64,000 bases of DNA from Spirochaetales bacterium (GCA_016936555.1 JAFGXR010000040.1:49856-113855); one strand, 5' to 3'; counted from the first letter of the stretch, positions 51,468-60,869 are shown. Numbers and translations are program-made. The notes: generated from the sequence alone by a model not told the origin.

Positions 51468-51953
51468 TTAGTGGTGATGATGGCCGTGGGGACCATGAAC
51501 ATGGCCATGCTCCAGCTCTTCGGCGGAAGCTTCTCTCACCTCGACAACTTCCACATCGAAGTTCAGGTTCATACCGGCCAGAGGATGGTTGCCGTTGATC
51601 GTGATTTCATCATCGGCCACTTCCTCGACGCGGACGATCATTGTCTCGCCCTCCTCGTTGGAAGCGTGAAATTCCATACCCACTTCAATCGTATCAACGC
51701 CTTCGAAGGTCTCTCTGGGGAGCTTCTGGATCAGTTCCTCCATATAGGGACCGTAACCCTCTTCGGGGGAAACGGAAACCTGAAGTTTATCGCCGGCGCC
51801 TTTGCCGAGCAGCTCTTTCTCCAGACCGGGGATAAGAGCTCCGATTCCGTGGATATAGGCTAAGGGTTGATCTTCCGACTGATCAATAATCTCCCCTTTG
51901 TCATCTGTAAGTTTATAGTGTATTGAAACAACACTTTTTTCCTGAATATTCAT
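51468..51953 (-). CDS. slyD: SlyD-type FKBP peptidyl-prolyl isomerase with His-rich tail
   Basis: This 161-residue protein has an FKBP domain with an inserted IF flap, as in SlyD (GIGALIPGLEKELLGKGAGDK; the EEGYGPY region). The C-terminal tail contains HGHVHGPHGHHHH, nine His within 14 residues, which in SlyD binds nickel and other divalent ions. SlyD is a chaperone and nickel donor for hydrogenase maturation in E. coli, and the HypB-like gene of the nearby operon is a possible partner. AAAGGAAAAG precedes the ATG. Confidence 0.93.
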   Translation of the reverse strand: MNIQEKSVVSIHYKLTDDKGEIIDQSEDQPLAYIHGIGALIPGLEKELLGKGAGDKLQVSVSPEEGYGPYMEELIQKLPRETFEGVDTIEVGMEFHASNEEGETMIVRVEEVADDEITINGNHPLAGMNLNFDVEVVEVREASAEELEHGHVHGPHGHHHH

Positions 51954-52110
51954 ATCTTTTCCTTTGGCTTTATTTATCCGCTAAGGGAATACAACCATTT
52001 GGGAAAAGCTGCACTTCTTAACAAATATTCTTCCATTATATCGAATGTTATATTATTTTCCAAATAGAGCACCTGCCGATTCGGCAGGAAAAACAACCCA
52101 GGGAGCAGCA

Positions 52111-52326
52111 ATGTCCGGTTTAACCTTTCATCGATCCAGGAAATACAGCGAGACGATCAGTTTTTACAGAGACAAAATAGGCATGGACAGGGATGATGTC
52201 AAGGAACTGACTGGAATCGGAAAGAACATGCATATCGCCATGGTATCGCCTCTGGGATGGCCCGGTGAAAAAAAGGCGCTTCCGGAAAGGCGCCAGATAA
52301 ATGACTTTGTGGAGGGATTGAATTGA
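52111..52326 (+). CDS. Small hypothetical protein upstream of aldo/keto reductase
   Basis: This 71-residue protein begins MSGLTFHRSRKYSETISFY, then YRDKIGMDRDD, which slightly resembles the start of a VOC/glyoxalase domain, but the fold is too short to be one. No other feature is seen. A GGGAG site lies five bases before the ATG at 52111; an open frame further upstream lacks one. Its TGA overlaps the TTG start of the next gene by four bases (52323-52326), so the two are coupled. Confidence 0.55.
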   Translation: MSGLTFHRSRKYSETISFYRDKIGMDRDDVKELTGIGKNMHIAMVSPLGWPGEKKALPERRQINDFVEGLN

Positions 52327-53210
52327 AATACAGAATACTGGGCCGTACAGGCCTGAACATAAGCGTTGTCGGTGTCGGGACATGGCAGTTCGGCGGAGAG
52401 TGGGGAAAGGATTTTTCTCAAGGTGAAGTAAATGATATTCTCGATGCCGCTCAGGAAAGGGGAATAAACTTTATCGATACGGCAGAATGTTATGGCGACC
52501 ATCTGTCGGAAAGCCTAATAGGCAGCCGGACAAGCCGGGACCGGGACAAATGGGTCATCGCCACCAAATTCGGCCATCACTTCCACGATTTTATGGACAG
52601 GACCAGGCATTTCGATCCGGAAGATGTTGTAAGACAGCTCGATCTTTCTCTCAGAAGTCTCAAAACCGATTATATAGACCTCTACCAGATGCACTCCTCG
52701 AAAGACGATGAATTTCTGACGGAAGGGCTGTGGGAAGAGCTGGTACGTCAGAAGGAGAAAGGGAAAATTCGTCACATCGGTCTTTCCATCAGCGGGAACG
52801 ACAATATCTACCAGACTTCCCGCGCCGGAGATCTTGGCGCCGAATCGATACAGGTCGTCTATAACAGACTGGATAGAGTTCCGGAAAAAGAGATTTTTCC
52901 TTCCTGCCGGGAGCAGAATCTGGGGGTTCTGGCCCGCGTCCCCATGGCGAGCGGTCTGCTGAGCGGAAAGTATAGAAAAGGCCATGTGTTCACCGGTTCC
53001 GACGTTCGGGCGACCAGAGATAAAGTAGAACTGGAACAGCAGATAGAGGAAGTGGAGAGAATATACAGCGAAGAGGTCCCCGAAGGCGTTTCCATGGCAT
53101 CGTGGGCGCTGGCCTGGTGCCTGAAAGATCCGGTTGTGACCGCCGTCATTCCCGGATGTAAGAATATAGATCAGGTCCACGGCAACGCCGATGCGGCGGA
53201 TTTATTGTAA
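52323..53210 (+). CDS. Aldo/keto reductase
   Basis: This 295-residue enzyme has the aldo/keto reductase barrel. The catalytic tetrad fits Asp in INFIDTAECYG with the adjacent Tyr, a Lys in VIATKFGHHF, and His in DLYQMHSS. The NADPH-binding region is near ISGNDNIYQTS and VPEKEIFPSCREQNLGVLAR. The substrate is unknown. The start is TTG at 52323, just before the stop of the upstream small gene. It is followed 11 bases later by a DUF3783 gene, so all three may be one unit. Confidence 0.92.
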   Translation: MKYRILGRTGLNISVVGVGTWQFGGEWGKDFSQGEVNDILDAAQERGINFIDTAECYGDHLSESLIGSRTSRDRDKWVIATKFGHHFHDFMDRTRHFDPEDVVRQLDLSLRSLKTDYIDLYQMHSSKDDEFLTEGLWEELVRQKEKGKIRHIGLSISGNDNIYQTSRAGDLGAESIQVVYNRLDRVPEKEIFPSCREQNLGVLARVPMASGLLSGKYRKGHVFTGSDVRATRDKVELEQQIEEVERIYSEEVPEGVSMASWALAWCLKDPVVTAVIPGCKNIDQVHGNADAADLL

Positions 53211-53221
53211 AGGAGATATCA

Positions 53222-53644
53222 ATGGCATTCAGAAAAATGGAAGATGAAGGGACTTTACCCGGCCCGAGGGCCTTACTTATATGCGGATATTCAGAGGAAG
53301 AGAGGGAATCGATGGAATCCTATCTGTCGGAAATCCATATCGGCGATCTGAATATGATTCCCTACCGCTTCGACGCGATGGAGCAGAAAGTGGGAGATGT
53401 TCTCGCCGGGTCTTCTCAGGGTGAGATTATCGGGGCGGAGAAACTTCCTCCGGTTATGGTCTGGGCGGGGATCGGTCACGATGAACTGGACAGGGCTCTG
53501 AAAGGATTTCAGAGTACCGGTTTGAAGAGACCGATTTTTGCCACGGCGACAATCCCGAACATGGACTTCACCGTCAAAGAGCTTCTCAACCATCTGTTGA
53601 GCGAGCAGAAATCCATGAGGGAGGCGATGAATCAGAGCGAGTGA
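53222..53644 (+). CDS. DUF3783 protein
   Basis: This 140-residue protein matches the DUF3783 pattern: the strand RALLICGYSEEERESMESYL, a central PVMVWAGIGHDELDRALKGF, and a C-terminal RPIFATATIPNMDFTVKELLNHLL. It looks like a small alpha/beta domain with no signal peptide. Function is unknown. AAAGGAGATATC precedes the ATG. Its last 13 bases overlap the end of the convergent MerR-type gene. Confidence 0.82.
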   Translation: MAFRKMEDEGTLPGPRALLICGYSEEERESMESYLSEIHIGDLNMIPYRFDAMEQKVGDVLAGSSQGEIIGAEKLPPVMVWAGIGHDELDRALKGFQSTGLKRPIFATATIPNMDFTVKELLNHLLSEQKSMREAMNQSE

Positions 53645-54039
53645 CTTTCGCTGTTCAGGATATCGTCGTAAAACTCAATTTTCCAGTTGATGTGATTCAT
53701 AGCCGCCTGGAGCTCGGCCATCTGCCGCTCCAGGTATTTTTTATGGAGAACCATCAGGTCCTTCCGCGCTGCCGCCGTTTCATCGCCGATGAGCATCAGC
53801 CTTCTGTATTCCCTGATCGTATCCAGCGCCATGCCCGTAGATTTCAGGCAATTGACAAAATCGAGCCACTCCACGTCTTTCCTGGTATATCGCCTTCTGC
53901 CTCCGCCTTCGCGGTCTATCGGTCCGATGACCTGGGATTTCTCATAATAGCGGAGAGTATCGGCGGAAAGCCCCGTCTCCCGGACCACATCTCCGATTGT
54001 GAAAGTTCCGGTTTTTTCCAATTCAGCAATGCCAGCCAT
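53632..54039 (-). CDS. MerR-family transcription regulator
   Basis: This 135-residue regulator has the N-terminal winged helix-turn-helix of MerR (FTIGDVVRETGLSADTLRYYEK, then GRRRYTRKDVEWLDFVNCLKSTG) and a C-terminal dimer helix. It lacks the Cys residues of metal-sensing MerR proteins at the end and resembles the AdhR/NmlR type that responds to aldehydes or redox. An AGGAG site precedes the ATG. It follows the hydroxyacid dehydrogenase gene by nine bases and could regulate the convergent aldo/keto reductase unit. Confidence 0.88.
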   Translation of the reverse strand: MAGIAELEKTGTFTIGDVVRETGLSADTLRYYEKSQVIGPIDREGGGRRRYTRKDVEWLDFVNCLKSTGMALDTIREYRRLMLIGDETAAARKDLMVLHKKYLERQMAELQAAMNHINWKIEFYDDILNSESHSL

Positions 54040-54048
54040 CCCGGACTC

Positions 54049-55002
54049 CTAAAGGATAATGTTCTTCGGATTACCGTCGATCCAGCCCAGAATATTGTCG
54101 ACGACAATATCGGCTCTTCTAGCAAAAGCCTCTTCCGTGGCAAAAGCGATATGCGGTGTCACAACAGTATTTTTCGCCGAGAGCAGCACTTCAGAGGGAC
54201 TGAGAGGCGGTTCGCCGTCAAAAACATCAATCCCCGCACCGGCTATCTCCTCCTTATCGAGCGCGGAAGCCAGGGCGGCGGAGTCGACAACGGGACCGCG
54301 GGCCGTATTGATCAGGTATGCCGAAGACTTCATTCTCTTCAGTTCCGCTTCCCCGATAAGATGGCGGGTCGATTCATTCAGGGGGCAGTGGAGCGTAACG
54401 ATATCAGAATCGGTCAGAAGCTCTTCCATCTCCACATATCTGATCCCCAGCTCCTTCTCAAGAGGTCTCCAGCTTCTCTTTACGGCAAGAAGTGTACAAC
54501 CGAAAGCATGAAGTATATGGGCGACTCTCTGCCCGATGGCGCCCATCCCGATAATCCCGACTTTTTTACCGGCGAGATCATTCCCGATATATCCGGCTTT
54601 TGTTCCACCGGCTCTGGTGACGGGGTCCAGAAACGTCATATTCCTCATGACATCGATCATCAGCCCTATAGTCAGTTCAGCTACATTGATTGTCGAATAC
54701 CCCGATGCATTGCAGACAGTTATCCCCTTTTTTTCACAGGCTTTCAGATCGACATGATCGACTCCGGTAAAGGCAACGGCCAGCATCTTCAGAGAAGGGA
54801 GAGATTCAATGCAAACCGCCGGGAAGGGCTGATTGGCTATGACAACGATATCCGCCCCTTCGGACCGTCGGATAGTTTCTTCAGAATCGGTATTTCTATC
54901 CTTGAAGAAACGCACTTCGTGCCCTTTTTCCCGGAATAGAGTCTCAATATCTTTGATGGCTGAATCATTAACAGCAAGAGGCTCAATAACATGTATTTTC
55001 AT
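54049..55002 (-). CDS. D-isomer-specific 2-hydroxyacid dehydrogenase
   Basis: This 317-residue enzyme has the NAD-binding loop GMGAIGQRVAHIL and catalytic residues in INTARGPVVD (Arg), DVFDGEPP (Glu) and VVTPHIAF (His). It would reduce a 2-keto acid to the D-2-hydroxy acid or the reverse, in the cytoplasm. The substrate cannot be read; glyoxylate, phosphoglycerate-like and lactate-like substrates are all possible. GGAGATAAAA precedes the ATG. It lies in a three-gene minus-strand unit with the MerR and LiaF-like genes. Confidence 0.92.
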   Translation of the reverse strand: MKIHVIEPLAVNDSAIKDIETLFREKGHEVRFFKDRNTDSEETIRRSEGADIVVIANQPFPAVCIESLPSLKMLAVAFTGVDHVDLKACEKKGITVCNASGYSTINVAELTIGLMIDVMRNMTFLDPVTRAGGTKAGYIGNDLAGKKVGIIGMGAIGQRVAHILHAFGCTLLAVKRSWRPLEKELGIRYVEMEELLTDSDIVTLHCPLNESTRHLIGEAELKRMKSSAYLINTARGPVVDSAALASALDKEEIAGAGIDVFDGEPPLSPSEVLLSAKNTVVTPHIAFATEEAFARRADIVVDNILGWIDGNPKNIIL

Positions 55003-55015
55003 TTTTATCTCCGGT

Positions 55016-55570
55016 TTATCTTTTCTTTTTGCGCTTTGAGGGCTTCACTTCAATCCCCCCCATAAAAACCGTCCCGCGGAGCCTGATCAGGGGATTGCCG
55101 GGATGGGAATCTCCTGAGAGTTTATTCTCGATACCGGCCAGGAGGGGAAGACCGGAAACATCGACATTAACCCCTTCAGGGACCCGGAGCTCGATTCCGC
55201 CCAGAGCACAGAAATACTCGAACTCCGTTATGCCCGGTCTTAATTCGGCATCGGTGAAATCCAGCTCCACCCCACCCATGAAGACCATTATTTTGCTGTG
55301 TCGTGCCGGCTTCCATTTGCCCTTGCGCGTTATGCCGCTGAGGACACCCATTATGGTCTCTTCCGAATCGTCTTCGGGAATTGCTTCTTCAGGGGAGGGA
55401 ATCTCTTCTTCTTTCAAATCGGAAACCAGCTGTTCCAGATCTTCTGCCAAAAAAGTGTTGATAGCCAGTTCCATTCTCTTTTCCAGTTCATCGAGAGACA
55501 TCTCTCCATGGGCGTAACTGTATTCCAGTCTTTTAACGGTTTTTTCCCGCAGCTCTTCCATCGGTATCAT
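55016..55570 (-). CDS. DUF1707/LiaF-like protein
   Basis: This 184-residue soluble protein begins with a DUF1707-type helical segment (KTVKRLEYSYAHGEMSLDELEKRMELAINT), which resembles short SHOCT domains. From about residue 88 it has repeats of the form SKIMVFMGGVELDFTD, ALGGIELRVPEGV, GTVFMGGIEVKPS, the strand pattern of the LiaF C-terminal domain. LiaF-type proteins act in envelope-stress sensing in Firmicutes. It has no transmembrane helix. The gene lies 13 bases before the dehydrogenase gene. Its role here is unknown. Confidence 0.8.
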   Translation of the reverse strand: MIPMEELREKTVKRLEYSYAHGEMSLDELEKRMELAINTFLAEDLEQLVSDLKEEEIPSPEEAIPEDDSEETIMGVLSGITRKGKWKPARHSKIMVFMGGVELDFTDAELRPGITEFEYFCALGGIELRVPEGVNVDVSGLPLLAGIENKLSGDSHPGNPLIRLRGTVFMGGIEVKPSKRKKKR

Positions 55571-55601
55571 AAGGAAACATTAAAGTGATGAAGGCGGACT
55601 G

Positions 55602-56365
55602 TCAATAAGATTCACGCCTGATGCGGCGAGCAGATCCCTCAATTCCCTCTTTGACCTTTCCGGAAATTTCTACAATGCCTTCCATTTATGATTTCATGAT
55701 TTCCGTTCCCTTGAGCATCTCTCTCGATCCAGCATCGACCTCCCCGGAAATATCCTGCAGTGTTTCGATCATTTTCAGGACATTATCGCTACCCACTTCC
55801 ATTTCGGCCATTGACGATGATATTTCCGAAAAAGTCTTCGTTTCCTCTTCTATGCCCGTCCGGATCTTGTCGAAAGCCGAACTGGTATCCTGCGCTGATT
55901 CCTGGCAAAAGTGACACGGTTCACTGATTCTTTTAACGTCGTGCTGATGCACTTGGCATTCTCTGTTGTCGATTCAGCAAGCTTTCTGATCTCCACCGCC
56001 ACAACGGCAAACCCTTTTCCCGAATCGCCCGCGTACATCCATAAGGTTCCGAGTAAATCCCCTCCTCAGAGATCTCCGCTGAGTGGTTGAGAATAAAATA
56101 ATCTTCGGAGAACCCGACTTCATTATCTTTTTGAATCAGCCCCTGGAGAATGTTCTCCTCCTGAATAATTATAAGGACTTCGATAAAAGGTGTCTGCATG
56201 GCTTCATTCACGATGGAAGCGACACTGTCCTCGTTAAAGTACCACAAGGGCTCGCTGAGACTTTCCACTAGCCTTTCCGTATAGCCGATGACATTCTCAC
56301 CGAGGGCCTTTTCCAGTTCGCGTTTACTTCTCGAATACGATCTTTGTTCTAAGTTTGAGTTTCAT
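55602..56365 (-). pseudogene. Decayed methyl-accepting chemotaxis protein
   Basis: Parts of a chemoreceptor are spread over shifted frames. At the start is MKLKLRTKIVFEK followed by a stop, then a sensory fragment (LVESLSEPLWYFNEDSVASI). It joins abruptly to [22 protein letters not shown], half of the signalling tip, with TM2, HAMP and the first half of the signalling domain deleted. A frameshift near 55915-55925 leads into SAQDTSSAFDKIRTGIEEET, an in-frame stop at 55686 interrupts the end, and GIVEISGKVKEGIEGS completes the tail. At least two deletions, a frameshift and a nonsense codon rule out a functional receptor. Confidence 0.8.
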
Positions 56366-56369
56366 TTTT

Positions 56370-56583
56370 TCCTGTCAGTCCTGATTCGCCGCTCCACGAA
56401 CCGGACCGCCTCGGCAGAAAAATCGCGCTCACATCATCGGCATCAAAAAACCACCGGGGATAGATAACATCTTCCCACTTCTCAGTGGCCACGAGAATGC
56501 GGTCTGCCGACTGGGAGAAGAAAAGGGAAAGTGAAAAAAAGAAGAAGAGCGGAGATGAAAAGCAATTGTTTCAGTCTTGTCAT
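56370..56583 (-). pseudogene. Remnant of a periplasmic substrate-binding protein gene
   Basis: The frame starts at ATG 56581-56583 with a signal peptide (MTRLKQLLFISALLLFFTFP). A frameshift then occurs, after which another frame continues as SADRILVATEKWEDVIYPRW, the beginning of a family 3 binding protein (ADRILVAT...). The rest is missing and runs into the chemoreceptor remnant. Together they look like the wreck of a receptor-plus-binding-protein operon. Confidence 0.65.
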
Positions 56584-56688
56584 TTTATACTCCATAATTA
56601 GAATTCATGATTCTGATTATGGAGTATCCCCCGATCAGTTTTGGGAACTTTATCGAGTCTCACTGGACCGACCGGGAGATATCCTGTA

Positions 56689-57858
56689 TTACAGAGCCAG
56701 TTTCAGGATATTAAAAACATCCGCCTTATTCAGTTTTACAAAATTACCGACTGTCCTCTTATCGCCGTTCGTAGCCTTATCCGCCATCTCTTCCAGCCTT
56801 GTATCATCGATGCCCACGCCGTCGAGCCGAACTGCCAGCCCGATAGATTTCAAAAAATCTTCAAATGCCTCAATTCCCGACAGAACTGTTTCCTCATCGG
56901 AGCGGAATTTCTGCTCCACGTTCATGACACGGACCGCCCACTGAAGGAAAAGATTTATATCGTGCTTATAGTTGTACTTCATCCAGGCGGGGAAGATAAC
57001 GGCCAGTCCGGCACCATGGGCAATATCGTAGATCCCCGAAAGTTCATGTTCGATGTCGTGGGAAGCCCAGTCCCCGATTCTCCCGGTGTTCAGCGAGTTG
57101 TTGTGGGCCACTGTGCCGGACCACATGATTTCCGCCCAGCCGTCGTAGTTTTCACGATCAGCAAGAACAACCGGAGCATACTCCATGATATTCTTCAAAG
57201 CTCCTTCGATGAGCCTGTCTGTCAAGCCCACCGGTTTGGCATTGGTGAAGTAGCGCTCCAGGAGATGAGCCGTCATATCGGCGATGCCGCAGGCGACCTG
57301 AAAATCGGGGAGCGTAAAAGCCAGTTCCGGATTGAGAATGGAAAAGACCGGATAGAGGATTTCATGATCGAAAGGACGTTTGTAGTCGCCATCTTCATTG
57401 GTGATAACGCTACCCGTACTCGACTCGCTTCCCGCTGCGGGAATTGTCAGGATGGTCGCAACGGGCAGAGCCTTTTCCGCGTTCCCCTTCCCGGTATAGA
57501 GATCCCAGACATCCCCTTCGTAATAGTGGCCTGCGGCTATGGCTTTGGCCGAATCAATAACGGACCCACCGCCGACCGCCAGAATAAGATCGATTTTCTG
57601 CTCTTCGCAGATTCTGATTCCTTCACGGACCAGAGAAAGCCGGGGATTGGGTTTGACTCCGCTCAGTTCAACGACAGCAAGACCGGCCTCTTTCAGGGAT
57701 GCGACGACCCGGTCATAGAGCCCTGATTTTTTTATGGAGCCTCCGCCGTAATGAAGGAGTATGTTTTTTCCGTATGCCGACGCTTCCCTGCCGACTTCGG
57801 CTTCGCGTCCTTTTCCGAACAGAATTTTTGTCGGATTGTTAAAGGTAAAATTTTCCAC
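56689..57858 (-). CDS. NADH-dependent butanol-dehydrogenase-like iron alcohol dehydrogenase
   Basis: This 389-residue enzyme of the BdhA/YqhD group has the NAD-binding GGGSVIDSAKAIAAGHYY, the loop TILTIPAAGSESSTGSVI, and the metal-binding positions in the regions DFQVACGIADMTAHLLERYF and DIEHELSGIYDIAHGAGLA, where Asp and His residues bind Fe or Zn. It reduces aldehydes to alcohols in fermentation or detoxification. The start is GTG at 57856-57858 with AAGGAG upstream. It lies alone, next to the decayed chemoreceptor and before a long AT-rich gap. Confidence 0.92.
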   Translation of the reverse strand: MENFTFNNPTKILFGKGREAEVGREASAYGKNILLHYGGGSIKKSGLYDRVVASLKEAGLAVVELSGVKPNPRLSLVREGIRICEEQKIDLILAVGGGSVIDSAKAIAAGHYYEGDVWDLYTGKGNAEKALPVATILTIPAAGSESSTGSVITNEDGDYKRPFDHEILYPVFSILNPELAFTLPDFQVACGIADMTAHLLERYFTNAKPVGLTDRLIEGALKNIMEYAPVVLADRENYDGWAEIMWSGTVAHNNSLNTGRIGDWASHDIEHELSGIYDIAHGAGLAVIFPAWMKYNYKHDINLFLQWAVRVMNVEQKFRSDEETVLSGIEAFEDFLKSIGLAVRLDGVGIDDTRLEEMADKATNGDKRTVGNFVKLNKADVFNILKLAL

Positions 57859-58298
57859 TAGATTCTCCTTATTACAATGATACTGAAAATCAAAGAGAAC
57901 TGAAGTTATTTTTTAAAAGAATCACCGGACTTTTTAAAGGCCTCCCGTATCAGACCGCCTTCTGGCAACGATGCACATATCAGCTACTGTATCATAGGTC
58001 CCTGTCTCGGAAACGACTCCTATGAAGAAAGATGCGACTATTCCTTTTGATGATTTTTCATATGTAAAACCGTTCAGAATTTTAGAGTTCAAAAATCTAT
58101 ATGTCTATAGGAAAGATTCCTATATAAAGAAACATATATAAAAAAAGTTCTATAACTATTTCTTGTATCATTACGGGTTTTACAGGAGTTAATAATCATT
58201 ATAAATCCTGTGGATTATGGAATAATCCTCACAAAACGCTATAATTAGTATTATAAAGTTTCAACAGCATGTATAAACGATATTAAAGGATAGATACT
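57859..58298. other. AT-rich 440-base intergenic region
   Basis: No coding sequence was seen. The region becomes very AT-rich after about 58020 and contains the inverted repeat TATAGGAA-AGA-TTCCTATA at 58106-58124 and several TATAAT-like hexamers in front of the lipoprotein gene at 58299. Signals are too many and too weak to name one promoter with confidence. Confidence 0.5.
58106..58124. promoter_or_regulatory. Inverted repeat upstream of the lipoprotein operon
   Basis: TATAGGAA (58106-58113) and TTCCTATA (58117-58124) form a perfect 8-bp inverted repeat with a three-base centre. It shares the TAGGAA/TTCCTA core with the palindrome at 39472-39486. It lies 175 bases before the lipoprotein start. 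A regulator binding site is possible. Confidence 0.4.
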
Positions 58299-60869
58299 AT
58301 GAAAAAACTAACAGCCTTATCTGTTCTGCTCGTTATGGTTTTGATGTTCTCCTGCGAGATACCTCAATCGATCAGAGTAAAGACAGATCCGACTCTGGAA
58401 ATTCCTCTGGGAACAAGGAGCAATGTATTTACTGAATTGATTGATATTAAGGAAGAGCTCAATTCTCTTGCAGACGGCATGGACGGATTGAGTGTCCGGG
58501 ACGATATTGCCGTAGGTTCTCCGATCACTCTGTCTCTTCAGCAGGATATGATTGATATTTCATTAAACGACTTCGCCGGGGATACGCTGGCGCTCGACAC
58601 GGTTGACCAGACGATAGATCCGGTTACTTTTGATGTCCCGAGCATATCTATAAGTCAGTCGGATACGTTCACAATGGATACGAGTACGATTCCCGCCTCT
58701 TTAAATCTTCCCAGCCCTCCTGCAATTACAGGCATTCCTGAAATAGATGTCCCTTCTTATGCGATTCCGACACAGACAATTGCCGCAACAGGACTTGATA
58801 CGGTCGAGTTCGCATCGGGTACTCTCTATTTTGACATATCAGTCGCCAATGCTTCTGGCGGTCTGGTCGTTCAGGTGACAAATGCCACAATTTCCGATGG
58901 AACGACAACTCTTACAGCAGGGAACCTCCCGTTGACGGCCAATGGCAGTTTGGAATTCGATATGACCGGTGTCAGCCTCGGGAACAGTCTCGACATCGAT
59001 CTGACCTTGTCCATCTCCGGAGGAGATCTCTCCAGCTTTGACCTGACGATGGCTTTTCCCGCGGATACCGGTGCAACAGCTATAGCACCATTCTCCGCTG
59101 ATACAACTATCTCTGTAAATCAGACCATAGCCAGCCCCGCTCCTGTGGCAATGGATATCAGCAACGACAAACTTATGAATGCCACTGTCGGTACGGGCAG
59201 TATCGATATAGACATGACAGCCGATGCGGTATGGTCGATAGTTCCTACGATCAATCTGACGATTGATCAGGATGCGGCTTCCATATTTTCCGATACGGCC
59301 GTTATCGGAGCTCCTGTTGAGTTCGACTTGAGCGGCATGGTCATCGGAAGCAACAGCTCCATGTCCCTCGATTATGATGTCGATCTTGTCGTAGAAATTT
59401 TACTCTACGATGCTTTCAATCTCCCTGTAGGAGCCGATTCTTTCGATATTGATACTGAGGCCTCACTCGATTCCTTCAGTACGCTGACAATGGACGCTTC
59501 TGACGGCAGTCTCTATTTCGAGCAGGAACAGGCGACCAATCTGACATCTGATATTACAGATCTTGTCAATACAATAACTTTTGGTCCGGATGCCGGGATA
59601 ACCATCGAGCTCACCAACGATATGCCTACAGGCATCGATGTTGAGCTGACTTCAGCAGCCCTCGGACTTTCAGGTTCCTATACGTTTCCAAATACAGGTG
59701 TTGCAGCTAGCAATCCGTGGAGTTTAAGTAATTATGACCTGATCATAGGCAATGTCACAGACTCGGCCATTGATGCAGATACTGATCCTGACGTAGATTT
59801 CTCTATCGTTGTTACACTCAACGGGTATGATGAAAACGGAACGATCGGGGACACCTCTGACGATTTTCTTACGCTGACCAATGTAACAGCAGGAGAAAGT
59901 TATTCCCTCGAAGGAAGCGTTGCAGCGGATTTGACAATTGCATCTGTTATAATAGAAAGCGCGTCAATGGCTGATCAGTTTCCCGCTGCGGGAGATGATC
60001 CCCTGGATTTCTCCATGCTCGATGATTTTCTACCTGCTGAACTCGGTTTCCAGAATATCAGCGCAGCTCTTAATCTCAATTTAGGTAGCTCGGGAATGAC
60101 TTTGGGTATAAGACTCTGGGCTGTATATACTGATAGTGATTCTGTTGTTCAAAATCTATTAATTGTTGGTGATGACAGCGATCTGGATGGGAATATTGAT
60201 GATTTTGACTCTGATGGAGAGCCAGATGCCCCGGACGATAATAGTTCAGACATTACAGAAATTCCTCTAGGTGACGCTATAACGACTCTGATAAATGAAA
60301 GAGCATCCGGCATTACACTATTTTATGATGTAACAGCATCAGGAGCCACGATTAATATTTCTGATCCGGCAGATAATCAGAGCATATCAGCAGTAGTCGC
60401 AGCCGATATCCCCTTCGTTATCACGGCTTCCGCCGATGCGGAACTTCTGATCGATGACGAGCCTCTTATCCCTGTGACAGAGGGAGACCTCTTCGGACGG
60501 GACGGATCGGATGATGATGCCATCAGTGAATATCTGGCCTGGATTACGAGCGCGACAGTCAATCTGACTTTTTCCAACAGCCTGCCTGCAACCGGAACTA
60601 ACCTTCTGGGACTTAAATTTGTCATGTCAGAACCTTCGGCCGGCTTTGAAATCAATAAAGATATAATTATCAAGTCCGGAGAGACGACAACTCTGGACCT
60701 TGGACTGACAACGGATCAGATTACCAGCATGGTCAACGATACAACATTCGAACCGGAATTCCACATTTACTTTCTCGCTGGAGAACATTCCATAGTGGAA
60801 GGTTTCGACTTTAATATCGGCGCCTCGATGACGGTCGAATCCGCTGTCGACTATGTCATAGAATTGTAA
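58299..60869 (+). CDS. Large repetitive surface lipoprotein
   Basis: This 856-residue protein has a lipoprotein signal peptide with LMFSC (Cys at about residue 19), so it is predicted to be lipid-anchored. The mature part is acidic, rich in Ser, Thr, Asp and Gly, poor in Cys and made of strand-like repeats with motifs such as DIDLTLSISGGDLSSFDL and SVNQTIASPAPVAMDIS. Near residue 635 a stretch reads DDSDLDGNIDDFDSDGEPD, which looks like calcium-binding DxDxD loops. Overall it resembles long beta-sandwich or solenoid adhesin-like proteins. AAAGGAT precedes the ATG. It is followed by an outer-membrane barrel gene 11 bases later. Confidence 0.75.
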   Translation: MKKLTALSVLLVMVLMFSCEIPQSIRVKTDPTLEIPLGTRSNVFTELIDIKEELNSLADGMDGLSVRDDIAVGSPITLSLQQDMIDISLNDFAGDTLALDTVDQTIDPVTFDVPSISISQSDTFTMDTSTIPASLNLPSPPAITGIPEIDVPSYAIPTQTIAATGLDTVEFASGTLYFDISVANASGGLVVQVTNATISDGTTTLTAGNLPLTANGSLEFDMTGVSLGNSLDIDLTLSISGGDLSSFDLTMAFPADTGATAIAPFSADTTISVNQTIASPAPVAMDISNDKLMNATVGTGSIDIDMTADAVWSIVPTINLTIDQDAASIFSDTAVIGAPVEFDLSGMVIGSNSSMSLDYDVDLVVEILLYDAFNLPVGADSFDIDTEASLDSFSTLTMDASDGSLYFEQEQATNLTSDITDLVNTITFGPDAGITIELTNDMPTGIDVELTSAALGLSGSYTFPNTGVAASNPWSLSNYDLIIGNVTDSAIDADTDPDVDFSIVVTLNGYDENGTIGDTSDDFLTLTNVTAGESYSLEGSVAADLTIASVIIESASMADQFPAAGDDPLDFSMLDDFLPAELGFQNISAALNLNLGSSGMTLGIRLWAVYTDSDSVVQNLLIVGDDSDLDGNIDDFDSDGEPDAPDDNSSDITEIPLGDAITTLINERASGITLFYDVTASGATINISDPADNQSISAVVAADIPFVITASADAELLIDDEPLIPVTEGDLFGRDGSDDDAISEYLAWITSATVNLTFSNSLPATGTNLLGLKFVMSEPSAGFEINKDIIIKSGETTTLDLGLTTDQITSMVNDTTFEPEFHIYFLAGEHSIVEGFDFNIGASMTVESAVDYVIEL

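Noticed and set aside
52045..52110. Upstream extension of the 71-residue gene
   Set aside because: The longer frame has no ribosome-binding site, while GGGAG lies in front of the ATG at 52111.
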